Assembly (NCBI RefSeq): GCF_029962835.1
Contig: NC_080588.1
Coordinates: forward strand, 28,257,501-28,321,500
Source of the DNA: Magnolia sinica
Lineage: Eukaryota > Streptophyta > Magnoliopsida > Magnoliales > Magnoliaceae
DNA length: 64,000 bases
Direction: 5' to 3'
How positions within the stretch are numbered: the first letter of the stretch is position 1; the number at the start of each line of letters is the position of its first letter. Positions 46,275-58,451 of the stretch are shown here, piece by piece. Position numbers and translations under genes: made by a program. The notes under the pieces are model-generated. The model was not told where the DNA came from. It searched no databases and saw only the letters and a program-made list of their open reading frames with translations.

Positions 46275-48359
46275 CCCTTAAACCACCACATATCTCTCCT
46301 GTACGATTTTCTCCAAACCCTAGGAGAGAGAAGAGAGAAAAGAGTAAGGAGAGAAGAGAAAGTTTGGGAGATTGTTACAGTATTTCTCTCCCACAACTCC
46401 ACGTACTAATTCACCTCCCCACTTCGCTACACACTCTGATTCAGCCACGATTTGGTTAAGAAAACCTAACCCTAATCTTGATTTAGAAATTCAAATAGCG
46501 TAATCGATGAACTAGCTAACCTATTTCGTTGTTTAGGTACCCGACGTTCCATTCTCAGGAACGTAGAATTCGAACCGCGTCCGAATCGTGTATTCCGACG
46601 AAAGGTGCGGACTATAAACATTTAGGTTATGGTTTTCAATGCTTTCAATGTCAGTAATGATTTATAACTGACTTGATCGCCGCCATATTGTCTTAGATAC
46701 GCCACTTTCAATATAATATACATGTGTGAACTATGTTGAACGAAATATGCATCTCATGTGTTTGTTGAAATTTTTGAATAAGTATGAAAATCTGATTTGT
46801 GTTTAACATGCTTACGAATTTAGCATTCATTATTGTTATATGCATGCCGGCCTCTTTGTGTATGGATTTACAAAAATATGTGTGGTAACTAATCTAGTCT
46901 ATACATTTGATAAAGTGTAACTTAAGTGTTTGATAAATTGTCTGAATGAGAAATTGTTGATGAATTGTACATATTAAGAGTATTAAGATAGGATTCTCAA
47001 TTACCTTGATCATATGTATAGTTTCTTTCATGTAATCACGTTTACCGCTACGCAATTTATGGATATAATGCAAATGTTTGTTGACATGTTCTATGTGTTT
47101 GATGAAATGCTCAAATGAGGGATTTCTTTGGATTATTTGTTAAATGTTTGTATGATTATCACATGTGTCTACCTATTGCATCCAAGTAATATTGGGGTTA
47201 CAACGTAGCCCAGGCAATCGATAACAATCCAGATATAGGTGGCTAAATTAGTCTCGCCACATTGGGTAACTCGACGAATCGAGTTGCACGACGATTGTCG
47301 ACAGTGGTTAGGCCACAAGGGGTGCTTGTGCACTTCATGTCGATTAAGTCAACGTGTGCTCATACCAATCGAACTTACTAAACAAACCGATTTATCTATT
47401 GTGTGTTTACCATGTATAGACATTATTGCTTAAATCTAAGGTACCACTTACCAATGTAAAAGCCCGTTTCAACCATGGTACCACGATCCGCTAAGACTTA
47501 TGAGCCGGGCATGGTGGTATGAGACACCGTGGTCGAGCTGTCGGCCTATGCTAGGGTGAGGAGCCTCACCGTAGTGACCAGTGAGCAACCCAAACTCGTG
47601 AGTCGGGCATGGTAGTATGGGACACCGTGTTCGAGCTGTCGGCCTATGCTGAGGTGACGAGCCTCCCGTCGTGACCGTGAGTATAAACTATGAATTTGCC
47701 TATTGACTGCTTTTCATTAGGGGTAATGCCCTACAACTTGGCTATCGTATGTGACTAACTAGGATTGATGACCCTGGATGGATCCTTCGGTTTGGGTCAA
47801 TAATATAAAGGGAGGTACCTTAGCTTCCCAAATATGCTGTATGAATGAGCCTAATTAAGTACTCGGCTAACACGACCATGCACCGCATTACATGTGCTTT
47901 GGCGAGGAATATGCACTTTAGGTAGGTTGTCATGCGTGAACTTAGTTATAGGAGTGGCTTGTGAGGGAGCTTTATGCGAGGGCATACATCATTACTACAT
48001 ACCATCTCTGCATTAACAAGACTAGTTAGGAAATGATTGTTTTATTGCTTTATCATTACTGCTTGATTAACTTGATAACATGTTAACTTTTACCTTATAG
48101 TACCACACTCATTACCACCCTGGGACGGTGTTTTAAAATACCAACCAGACTCTAGTTTAGATACAGGTGATGATAAAGTCTATGCAACGGAGCATGACTT
48201 TATGGATGAGGAGGAAGAGTTCTCCTACTTTTAGCTCTTGGGTGGGTCTATGTAGACCTCGTGTCGATGCACAGGGACTGCGGGGATATTTGGTGTAAGA
48301 CCCGTATCCTAGACCATACCATTCCGTAGACTTCCGCAGTCTTCCCGGTCGAATTTCGG

Positions 48360-48560
48360 CAACCTTCGACCCTTAACCGGTATTTGCGCGCGACCCTGCG
48401 TCACATGCTGTTAACCTGAATCGACTCAAACTGAGACTTGTACCCTTGCGACCGCGCCGTCGCCGCTGTTCTGATGCCGCGTCTCGCGCGCCGATCCGAT
48501 ACTCTGGCCAAGAGATGCGGGCCAGCGCTCAGTGCGAGGAAAACGCCGCGCATGTCAATT
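48360..48560 (+). promoter_or_regulatory. CpG-rich block at the 5' end of LTR A
   Basis: A local cluster of CpG (for example GCGCGCGACC at 48386, GACCGCGCCGTCGCCG at 48450, TCTCGCGCGCCGATCC at 48483) in otherwise CpG-poor repeat DNA. Its place in the first 270 bp of the LTR makes it part of U3. A regulatory role is inference only. Confidence 0.4.
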
Positions 48561-49134
48561 CTGAGAAAATCTCTATGAGATGTCACCTCAATCAATTAAT
48601 CAATCCATCCCATCATGTCAAGTACATGTCAAGTACACCATCACCTTTCACCCTTCCCCAAGCAACCCCAAAGTTAAAAAGTTCTTACACCACTCATACC
48701 TTTCTTACACCAAGCAACCACAAAAGTCAAAAAAGGCTCTTACACCCATCACTCACCACATCAACACATCCATCACCCATCTCTCTCTCTCTCTCTCTTT
48801 ACAACCCTCACTCTCTCACTTTTTCAAACTCATTCCAAGCTACCAAAATACCATACGTCCAAGCCTCCCAAGGCCTCCAAGAGAGCCACAAGTGTGGCCC
48901 ACTTTTCCACCCTTTCATCTTCCATCTCAACCATCCAAACCTCATCTCCTCCGTTGGAATCGAAGCTAAGGAGCTAAGGAAGCCTAGGGTGCAAAAAGAA
49001 GCCGATGGGTGATCTTGGATCTCCACTTATTTATTTTGTTTTGTGATTTAAGGGCCCACTTGTCGTGGGACCCACCTTGATGTATGCTTGGTATCAAAGA
49101 GGGGCCCATAGTTGCGGGGCCCCTCCACCCTCTC

Positions 49135-49138
<4 letters not shown>

Positions 49139-49187
<49 letters not shown>
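49139..49187. repeat. (CT)n microsatellite in LTR A
   Basis: Perfect (CT) run of about 49 bases. The minus-strand open frames across it with repeated Arg-Glu are translations of the repeat. Confidence 0.95.
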
Positions 49188-49191
<4 letters not shown>

Positions 49192-49336
49192 GCTTTTTTT
49201 GTGTATGATGCCCTATGGCCCACTTGATGCATGATCCACACCATCCGTTGATGTGGACCCCACTGTTTTCATGGCTGGTGCGTGCCATGGGCAAAACACA
49301 AATATCATGCTTATCCAAAACAAGTGGGCCATGTGG

Positions 49337-49520
49337 GACCCACCTTGATGAGGTGTGCATCCACACCATTAGTCCTGGCGGATGCACCAGTGAAGGGTGC
49401 ACGTAACAGTGATGTGTTAACTGATAGTGACCCACCTTGATGAGGTGTGCATCCACACCATTAGTCCTGGCGGATGCACCAGTGAAGGGTGCACGTAACA
49501 GTGATGTGTTAACTGATAGT
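49337..49520. repeat. Perfect 92-bp tandem duplication in LTR A
   Basis: 49337-49428 is followed immediately by an identical copy at 49429-49520 (both start GACCCACCTTGATGAGG and end AACTGATAGT). Identity by eye is complete, so the duplication is young or corrected. Confidence 0.93.
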
Positions 49521-52500
49521 GAGTGTGGACTGAAGTGGGTGGCTAACAGTGTAGTGTGGCTGACAGTGGGAGCAGCTAACAGTGGAGTGTGTATGGACAG
49601 TGGGATCCATGGGACCCATCCAAGCCCTCCACCCCACGTGTGGGGCCACACCATGGTGTATATGTTCTATCCAAACCGTCCACCGTCTCTAGACGGTGGG
49701 GGCCATGTCTGTGTGGAATCCACTTTGATTTGTAGGTGAACCTAGTCCGTCCAGCGTCCCTGGATGCTGGACGTGTTCACGAAGTGTAAGCTGATAGTGA
49801 GGTATACTCACAGTAGGCATTTAAATTTTTTTAGCTTTTAGGTGGGCCACTTGTACAGGCCCCACCCTGATGTGTAGACTCAATCCATGTCGTTCATCCT
49901 TTTTCCCAACTCATTTTAGGCATTGAGCCGAAAAATGAAGTTGATCTGCTAAACAGGCGGGCCATACCATAGAAAACTGCGTTTCCTACCACTCAAGGTT
50001 AGTAGGACCCACCTTTCTATTTCTACACGCTAGACATGCCGAACATTGGACTTGTTGGGTGTGTTTTGGGCCCTAGAATCCATTGGACGGAGTGGATTCT
50101 CAAGACGTGGGCCCCACATGTGAAATATCGTGGAACAACAAAAAAAGGATGCAACAGCAGCAAGCGCTACTGCTGTCAGAAGGCAGCAAGCGCTGCCTGC
50201 GCACTAGCGGACGGACGGACGGGTAGCAGCCCACGGGCCCAGCCGTGGGCCTCACCATGATGTATATTTATCATCCAACCTGTTCATTGGGTGGGCCCCT
50301 TCTTGAAGTGGGCCCCTTAAAAAAAATTAGCCGTATATGTTACTCGGGTGGCCCACATCACAGGAAACATTGATGATGAACGTCTGCCATTGAACCCTTT
50401 TTGGGTCCGTACTCTCAGCGGATTGGATGGAAAATAAACATTACGGTGGGCCCCATGTGGGGCTACACTAGATGTGTGTGCTGTCCAGGCTGTCCAGGGC
50501 CTGGACGATCATGATTTTTTTAATATATTATATATATAGTACATACTATATATAGTTTGTAGTACTGTCTAGGCCGTCCAAGGCCTGGACGTGGATGTAT
50601 CATATTATATTATATATAGTATACTCTACATTATATATGTTATATTATACAGTATATACATGCTGGCGGGCCCTATGTGGGATCCAACTATACCCTTCTA
50701 GTGCAGCAACTGCACGTATAATAGTCATATAGCGGCCCCTTTTTAATGGCAGCAAGCCCGTAGGCCCCACATTGATATATGTGATTTACACCATTCATTG
50801 TTCGAATGGTGGGGTCCACTATGATGCATACGTTGTATCCAAACTGTCCAACCATATTAAGATATCATTTTCATGACATGAGCAAAAGGTTAGGATAGAT
50901 CTAGAGTTCAAGTGGACCCTACCAATTAAATCGTGGACCGTGGCATCCACCGCTCAACTTCTAAGGGCAACATTGGTTTCCAATTAAATTGATATTTGTT
51001 TTCATTTCAGGATCTCTATGTTAGCTTGAGAATAGGTCGGATCTCAAAAATATATGAGGGTGGGCCCGATTTAATATGCCTGAGGCCCATTTGATTCGGC
51101 CCATCCGACTCGGCCCATATGATTAGGCCCATCTTGATGTAGTTATGGCCCATCCATTGAGGCCCACCTTGATATATATGAAGCCCATGTTATGAGGCCC
51201 ATTTGATGTAACTAAAGCCCATGGGTCGAGACCCAATTGAATGTACACAAGTCCATTACTATGTATAACTCTACCATGGTTTGTGTAATGATGTTTATGA
51301 TAGTCGTGCCTTGGGAGCAATGTTGGTTTGACGTCCACATTGCAAGAATAATGTTGGTTAAATGTCTGCATTATGACTCTCCCTAGGGCCCATTGTTAGG
51401 CCCATACTTGTAGGCCGTCTAGGCCCATCTTCGTTATGAACAACATCCACCACCATATAACATGTTTAGTATAGTTCCATGATTCATGATCATACGCATC
51501 ATATGTATGATTGATATGAGAAGTGACTGATCATAGCACATACCTTCGGGCAGATTGTTTAGGGACTCCCAGATAGGCGGTGTTGCCCTACATGAGCGCA
51601 CGTTACGCGCAGGATTGCTGTATGACTGGATAGTGTGATTCATGCATTCGCGTTATGTGATATGGTTACTGTATGCCCTAGCGACATCAGGGCGGTAGCC
51701 TCCACAGACATATCGTAGTTGGCAGGATTAGATACCGAAAATCTTGTTCTACATGAGGTGCTATAGATATCCCTGGGTGAAAGTCCATAAACCCTTATGG
51801 TATCAGAAGGTTGCTCCAACGTCTAGACTGAATGGGTGCATGAGCATCGAGTGCCGATTACCAGGCGGTCGCGCTTTCCACTATGTCGTGGTCGGTTGGA
51901 AGGGGGTACGGCCTTACCCGCCCGAGTGAAGGGGGCAAAGCTAGGTTGAGTTTGACCAGCTCGAGGAATGAGTCCGCTATCGATGAGCCGAGCCCGATAT
52001 TGGCAGGCGGATAGTAAGGTCTCTTCCACTCGCCTTATTGCGCGCGATGGGGCGGCAATCTGGTTTGGAGTGTACTAGACCCCGGTGATATTCCAGAGTT
52101 GAGCTGTATTGATATGTGGACTTAGATGAGGATTCGCATGCTTGAGTTACATTTCGCACCGCATGGCCTTGGTATGGCCGACATCATTCATGCCTTGCAC
52201 CGCATGGCCTTGGTACGGCTAATAACATTCATGGATTCATCAGCATATTCTGCATTACTCTGATACTGCATAATTGTATTAATACCTTTCGCACACACTT
52301 TCACCACCCTCTAAGCTTTCTATAAGCTTATGCACGATTGTTGCGTGCAGGTGACGTTGGAGCGCAACAGCGCTGAGGCAGGAGCGCTTTGCAGATCATC
52401 TGGGAGCTTTTTGTTCACTATCATTATATTTCCCTTTATGCTCATTGTACTTGTAAAGTTTTTTATTATAGTGAAAATGTGATGGAGTTTTTGGTTGTTG

Positions 52501-52979
52501 TTTGTCGATTATGCCTTTGGTTATGCTTATTACGAATCAAACTTGTGTTGAAAATCCTCCTCGTAGCATCCCAGGATCGGAACTTGGCGAATGGGCGCTG
52601 GGAGCCGAGAATGGGGTTCTACGAAGGCTGTCGGCGCCGGTTTCCGAGTTTGGGGCTTGACATTTGGCTTAGTTGGACATCTATTTTCCCGCATTTTGTT
52701 ATTTTGAAACAATTCATTTATATATTAAACCTGGTTACGTAATTATACTCTGAAGGTTTGTGAAACTCCCACATGCTTAAATATTTATGGTTCAGACTTC
52801 CGCTTACTTAATTTAATTATATCTGGAGTATGATATGCTGTTTTGGTATAATCTTACTCATACTTAACTCATTAATATGGACAAATTCTGAACATCATCA
52901 TCCATATTGCATAAGTGATGTGCTGGATCTCGGGAGTAGAGCTTTGCTCGTCCCTCGAAATCTGGGGCGTTATAGTAGG

Positions 52980-53489
52980 GGTTGGACATAGGCTAGGCTC
53001 TCTTCCTCACTCTCACTCTCCCTGGTGGGCGGATGGCTAAGGGAGTTTAAGATGCTTCTAGATTGGTAAAGGATGATTTGAAATGGTAAGGATTGTTTTT
53101 CTAGGATACTTGAAATGTAAAGGGAAGGGGTTTTTTTTCATAGCCATCCAGACTAATTTTTTGGTAATTCCTACAAAGCTTGAGGTTAGAAGGGGCTTGG
53201 ATAAATGAAATTTCAGATTGGCATATGGAGAAATCTCATATGTTGGTTTGGATGGCATAAGGTGTAATTTTGGCTCAAGAGAGGGGCATCAGAGTAATTT
53301 CAAAATTTTACACATGCATGAAATAGGCAAAGAAGACATTTGGCCAAAGTACAGCCAATGCCACGTGGCGAGCAGCACCCAACCTCCACTTTTGCTCCAG
53401 CTTTGGAGGGATGCACCTCTTGTACACGTGAACAACTTCGGTCCCCCGAAACTACTTTGTTGTCCCCTTTCTCTTCTGATTTGGGCTTT
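52980..53489 (-). other. Flank of the solo B LTR, probably Gypsy/Athila remnant
   Basis: No clear gene. The left part should continue the minus-strand Gypsy LTR interrupted at 44466; the right part borders the Athila gag end. I can place neither border. The open frames 53058-53502 have no recognised product. Confidence 0.35.
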
Positions 53490-54438
53490 GAAATGGGCTT
53501 AGGCCAAAATGGAGTAGCCGTTTGTCCGTTCCTCCACCTGAAGTTTGGATGGTTCCTCCAGCTTGAGTTATATGTATTTGAGGCGGGTCCATTGAAAGGT
53601 TTTTAGTAATTATTTATGGCATTTGATTATTCATTCAATATCTCTTGAAAAGCAGGAATTGTTTGGCAGTTCTTAGTTTTATGTATGTTACAAGCACAAA
53701 TACCATAAACAACTCCGCAGTCATTTCGGGTTCTACCTTCTTAAGTTCCATGGCCTCGACTTTTCTTGTGAGTTTTGCCACTCTTGCATTTATATCATAT
53801 TCCTCTTTTAGAACATAAATTCATCCCCTTTCCTTTGATTGAGTAGACTTATAAGTGGTGATTCTTGAAGAGGTATCCCATGATTGCGCGTTTTCAACAA
53901 GTTTATCAAAATAATCTCACGCATCATCGACTTCCTTATTCATGAATTCCTCATTACACATCATCTCCACAAATTAGTGCATGGGTGAGGTCAATCCCTT
54001 ATAAAAAAAGCTTGTTATACTCTATGTTTCATAGCCATGTCGATCCTTAAATTGCTCCCAACATTGGAAGAATGTCTTATCCTCTTTTTTTGCAAAATTC
54101 GTGATTGCTTTTCTTAAGGTATTCGTTTTATGATATGTGAAGAACTTTTTAAGGAACTCCCTTGTCATTTCAACCCATATGCCAATGGACCTTGGTCTTA
54201 AGGAATGTAACCATGACTTAGCCTCTTTCAAAGAAAAAGGAAACAATTTCAGCCTAAATGTGTCCTCGGACACGTTTAGAAAGTGTAATGTAGATATTAT
54301 TTCATCAAAGTCTTTCATATGCAAGTATGGACTTTCAGATTCTAGTCCATGAAACTTAGGGAAGAGTTGAATTACCCCTGGTTTAATATACACAGTTCTT
54401 ACATTCAATGGAAATATCATGCAGGAAGGTGTGCTCAC
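53490..54438 (-). pseudogene. Athila-type Gypsy gag, minus strand
   Basis: On the minus strand from 54438 the first 139 codons are open: 'KPGVIQLFPKFHGLESESPYLHM', 'FDEIISTLHF', 'RLKLFPFSLKEAKSWLHSL', 'WVEMTREFLKKFF' and 'FFQCWEQFKD', the gag core of Athila elements. After a break near 54022 the reading goes on with 'NAQSWDT' (about 53880), 'ARVAKLTRKVEAMELKKV' (about 53780), a damaged zinc knuckle before 'TIPAFQEIL' (about 53660), and 'YNSSWRNHPNFRWRNGQT' (about 53560-53510). The gag would form the particle. The start Met lies close to the LTR-side leader and later pol domains are absent. Confidence 0.88.
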
Positions 54439-54933
54439 CCCCTCTGGTTGTAAATAATCTCATAGAGTATGAGGCGGGGTCCATTATGCACCTCGTTTTC
54501 ATCTTGGGCTTCCTCAACTGGGTGTTGAGGTTGATGTGCAGTCATAACTTCTACCGACTTAAAGGATCTCAAGTGATGTCTAATTCGGTGATGAATAGGA
54601 AACCTTTTGACTAATCCTCCTTCATTTAAGAGACGTCGAGTGTTATCATGAACCCACTTGGGAATGAAACACTCTCAGTCCTCAAGTAACTAAACAATTA
54701 AACCTAAAAAAGAAAACTAGAAAAACTAAAACAAATAAGAGATCTAGAAAAGATAAGAAAGATGGTTGGAACAAATTTACCGAATAAGAGTTGCTATGTT
54801 AGGACCCTATAAAATAGAAAACAATTTCAGAAAAAATCTTAACCTAAAAGCAAAATAGAAAAACAAACCTAATTCTAATCCTAATTAATTTCAGAAAAAC
54901 TTAGCCATAGTCCCAACAATGGTGCCAAAAACT
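54439..54933 (-). other. Leader and tRNA-Asp PBS of the Athila-type element
   Basis: In reverse, directly after the LTR end (54934), stands AGTTTTTGGCACCATTGTTG: the same primer site as in element C, complementary to tRNA-Asp with changes. The rest is an A-rich (T-rich on the coding strand) leader like that of element C. A short plus-strand open frame here (54408-54614) has no recognised product. Confidence 0.75.
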
Positions 54934-56209
54934 TGTTCACAACACCAAGTTGAAAAGGCCAAGCTATATGTCCTAGAGGGGGGGTGAATAGGACAAATCC
55001 ACAGGGACTAAACTTGTATGTATTTTGAAAATAACTAGAATTAGAATTAAAAAAAGATCTAAATTGAAATATGAATAATTGATAGTAATGGTGAATAATG
55101 TTGATTAAAACTTATGAGTTTAAAGGTGGGAACTAGGGTGCCAAGGATCCACTTGTAGCTATCAAAATGTCACCTTACTTGATTCAAGGAATATAGTTGG
55201 AATTGGAGTCTTATCCTATCCAATTGAAAGATAAAACAATTTAAATTAAATATGAATTTTTCATTGACCTAATTCTCAATAGAGGAGAATTGTGATGATT
55301 GGAAGAGATTCCATCACCCTACCATGCCTAGGAGACGATGGTGAACAACAGGATTTACCAATCTCATTATCTCAAGATAGGAAAAGAAGATATCCAAAGC
55401 TATCATAACATCTATTGTAATTTGAGTCACAATAAATCATAAAAAACTGAAAATATTCCCTTAATATCAAACTAGAAATCAATGAAGTTCAATAAGAACA
55501 AGAATCAAAGAAAAAACATCTAAACACGCTACAAGCTTCATCTCTTAACCCTAGTTAAGAGGTTTAGCCAACCATAAACATGATTGAAACTAAATCTCTT
55601 AAACAAAGCATGAAAAATAAACTAGAGATGAAGAAAAACTCTTTGGCGGCTGCTCCACCCTTGTGTATGCTCCATGAGGCCTTTCTAAACCTTATAAGAT
55701 GCTTTGGAGCATCATATGGAGTCCTATTTATAGCTATGGAACTCCAACTTTTACACTGAGTTGGAAAAATTTAGAAACTGCCTCAAATTTACGCACTCTG
55801 CGCAGTTTTTGAAAATAGACTCAGAGTTTAAATTGCCTCAAATTTACATACTCTGCACAGTTTCTCAAAATAAACTCAGAGTTTTAAAATATACGTTTTC
55901 AGGAATATATTTGTTTTCAGGACAATTTCAGGATTTCTTTTCTTCACTTTAAATATTTGATTCTCTTCATTCATCACTTGATTTTCTTAGATCTTTGGCA
56001 TGCGAATTCTTCATTAATGAATTCCAAATCTCCAAATCTTCATTTAGTAAATTTTTTAGTATAAATCTTCCTTTTGGCATCAATTTCACCTTAAGCTTTC
56101 GAAATCACTATGCACATGAAAACATGCATAATTAAATCAATTAAATACTATCATGTTTATAAAACCAAGGTATAAATAGGGAAAAACAGGTAATATTTCA
56201 CACTCGACG
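54934..56209 (-). mobile_element. 5' LTR of the Athila-type element, minus strand (1276 bp)
   Basis: In minus orientation it starts CGTCGAGTGTGAAATATTACC (TGTTGAG in relatives) and ends GTGTTGTGAACA. It is related to family C but shorter and without the GGGCCC module. A minus-strand TATA, CTATAAATAGG, is at 55723-55733. Two copies of 'GCCTCAAATTTACGCACTCTGC'-type sequence lie near 55780 and 55835. The right flank is a different (Copia) element. Confidence 0.78.
55723..55733 (-). promoter_or_regulatory. TATA box of the Athila-type LTR
   Basis: CTATAAATAGG on the minus strand, a strong TATA match, inside the LTR and oriented toward the gag. Confidence 0.55.
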
Positions 56210-56343
56210 AGCTACCATTAGAGAGATTGGATGAGCTTTATAGAGGATTAGTACGACTCCTTAATCCTCAGGCTAAGAAATCATGTTTGTTATGTGTGCT
56301 CGCTTGGTGCGAGAATGTATTGGTTTTAGGGCAAGTGGGAGAT
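56210..56343 (+). other. Possible Copia 3' internal end with polypurine tract
   Basis: A short stretch ending in 'GGGCAAGTGGGAGA' just before a TGTTAGAG LTR start. 'AAGTGGGAGA' is the usual polypurine tract of plant Copia elements. Upstream there is no recognisable RNase H because the Athila-type LTR begins. Confidence 0.55.
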
Positions 56344-58451
56344 TGTTAGAGTTTGCATAAGAAACTCATCCATGCACTTATCCACTAGCCACATGGATAT
56401 GGGACACGGGTTGCGTCCTACCCCCGCCCGAATGGATTACCATCCGGGCAGGGCTATGTGGGGCCCACTGTGATGTAAGTATTTTATCCACGCCGTTTAT
56501 CGCTTTTCTCAGATCATTTTAAGGTATGATAATAAAAATGAAGCAAGTCCACAACTCCAGTGGACCACACTAAAGGAAGCTGCAGTAATAATGACATCCA
56601 TTATTGAAACCTTTTTAAGGGCCACCATGATGTTTTTTTTACCATCAAGCCTATTAATAAGGTCATTTAGACGTGGATGAAGTGAAAACACAAATATTAG
56701 CTTGATCCAAAACTTCTTCAGTTCCCAAGAAGTTTTTAGGACGTTCAGTCCTCACTTTGTGGTCCACATAAGACCTTTACCTGCCTCATTTTTTGTTTCA
56801 TATCTTAAAATAATCTGAGAAAAATGATTAACGGCATGGATAAAACACTTCCATCATGGTGGGCCCCACAGAGCCTTGCCCGGACGGATTACTGTCCGGG
56901 CGGGGGTAGGACGCAATCCGCGTCCGTGGATATGATCGGGCGGATCTTAACTATTGATGTGGTGACCATAAGTCGTAGATTAGACATATGATATGCTTTA
57001 GAGATATTTAGCATTGCTCTCATCTTATAATCATTGGGTTTGTTGAGGAGTGATTCTTCTGGTAGTCTTTGGGAACTTGAGATTTGACATTATAGTCATT
57101 GATGTAAGAGAGTCGTGGTCCATGAATCTCAGTACTTTGTTAAACCATGCCCGTCACAGGTGAGTGGGACACACTTGTAAACATCAGTTTATGAGATATA
57201 TGGTCATCTTGTGTGAGGGGGCTCACTTAAGTTAGGATGGACAATCTCCACCATCGGGAGCCGACTTGATATTGGTTTATGCTTTGCCCTTACCCTGCAC
57301 AAGAGTGTGAGTGTGACATGAACAAAGGATACAAGTTCGAACCTTTGGTCACTCACATTAATGGATCGAGATCAAGTTAACAGTTTGGGGGCCCATTAAC
57401 TTGGCTTGTTATCGTGAGATCAAGACTCGATGATGCATGAAAAATGGTTTGATCCTTAGACCTGAGGACATATAAGGGTCATGATCTTGACTAGTTGGCT
57501 TTGACTCTTCTTACGAGGTCCATTCATGGGCCAATAAAGTAGAAGCAGTTAGGTACTTCCATCTAGAGCCGTTGATTCTTGTATAAGCCAACAAGGGATC
57601 TATTGGTTTGCCTAGGAACATATTTATGACTTTGATTTGAATATAGTAAGGACTCATCAAGTGATTTTTCGCTGGGCGCACCACTTTAAACATTTTAATC
57701 AAAGTTTAAACTTTTAAACATTTTAATCAAATTTTCAAAGGTTTTTAACCATTAAAATAACTTTGATCGTACTTGATGATGGCTTGTTGGCCTACATCTG
57801 ATGGTCCACTTCTGACTAGGTATGGATATAATTATAAGTATATAGGCCGTGGCAGTTGAGGGATTGAATCATGAGTATATGTATATATAAGGTGGATTAA
57901 CGGTTTCCTTCATAGTATGTTATACCGAAGTTCGTAGGGTGGTGGAGCACTATAGTAGTAAGTGTACTCAAGAAACCCTAACCCATCCTTATTTATATGA
58001 TACTATCTCAGAGGAGAGGTAGAGTTAACCTTGGACGTCCGACGACCACCTCATGGATGTGTGAGTGTGAGGAAAAAGAGAGAGTTTGAGAGAGAGCAGA
58101 GATCTACTCCATCCATTCTCTATTGTCCTCATGTGTGGTCCACTTGTATGGATGGTATACTTCTTCCTTGATACATACCAGATGATTTAAACGTTGAGCT
58201 ATCTTAAATCTCCCGTATTAGGATAGATAAGGGAGAGACTCCTTAGTCTAGGATATGGCATCCATAAATCAACATGAAAAACATTCCATTTATGTACATC
58301 ATGTATACATATGATCTCCACCATTCATATGTATATTGTTATATTGTAGAAATTTGATGTTATTATAAATGAGAATTCTCAAAATATGTCTCATAATTAA
58401 ATTGTATTGTACTATATATTCTTTTGCATTTGTATGTTTAGGACCTTAACA
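56344..58451 (+). mobile_element. Copia-type LTR (family F) with nested Mutator-like MITE
   Basis: Starts TGTTAGAGTTTGC and ends GGACCTTAACA, giving the inverted ends TGTTA...TAACA. After removing the MITE (56402-56925) and its extra TSD copy it is about 1575 bp. A TATA-like TATATATAAGG is at about 57883-57893, followed by 'AACCCTAACCC' and a GAGA-rich leader near 58075. Upstream is a polypurine tract. Downstream 'CTTGGTTCATCAGG' weakly recalls a tRNA-Met primer site. Open frames at 56509-56691 and 57511-57702 (minus) have no recognised product. Confidence 0.7.
56402..56925. mobile_element. Mutator-like MITE, 524 bp, 9-bp TSD
   Basis: Left end GGACACGGGTTGCGTCCTAC, right end (reverse complement) GGACGCGGATTGCGTCCTAC; the inverted repeats run on through CCCCCGCCCG. 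The TSD is ATGGATATG at 56393-56401 and GTGGATATG at 56926-56934, eight of nine bases identical. A 9-bp TSD with G-starting long inverted ends fits the Mutator superfamily. The interior contains the GGGGCCCAC, ATCCACGCCG and GTTTTTAGGACGTTCA blocks that recur in other miniature elements here. No transposase. Confidence 0.9.

Larger units (their letters stand above)
48294..52662 (+). mobile_element. Solo LTR, family A, 4369 bp, TSD TTTGG
   Basis: Starts TGTAAGACCCGTATCC and ends GTTTGGGGCTTGACA. The pentamer TTTGG at 48289-48293 and 52663-52667 flanks it, and the flanks rejoin to the B LTR sequence seen uninterrupted at about 11745. No internal region is present. In order it holds a CpG-rich start, a pyrimidine-rich stretch, (CT)n, GGGCCCACC-type motifs, a perfect 92-bp duplication, A+T-rich palindromic patches (50520-50660), the GGCCCA array (51060-51240) and the conserved 3' half. 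At 4.4 kb it is long even for a plant LTR. Confidence 0.92.
44467..52974 (+). mobile_element. Solo LTR, family B, with nested family A LTR; TSD GTAGG
   Basis: Starts TGTAACGTCCCAG and ends GGGGCGTTATA, flanked by the identical pentamer GTAGG at 44462-44466 and 52975-52979. Without the nested LTR it is about 4134 bp. From about 45585 it aligns closely with the solo LTR 8722-12059; its first 1.1 kb is different and includes a GC-rich patch at 45138-45187. TATATATAG is at 46266-46274. The tail 52668-52974 aligns with 11750-12059, which confirms that both parts are one LTR. Confidence 0.88.

Noticed and set aside
48446..49012. 188-codon plus-strand open frame, Ser/Pro/His-rich
   Set aside because: Low-complexity translation of a CT/CA-rich LTR stretch; a second overlapping frame of similar quality exists at 48580-48969.
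49094..49654. 186-codon minus-strand open frame
   Set aside because: Crosses the 92-bp duplication and the (CT)n run inside LTR A; repeats produce the open frame and no domain is visible.
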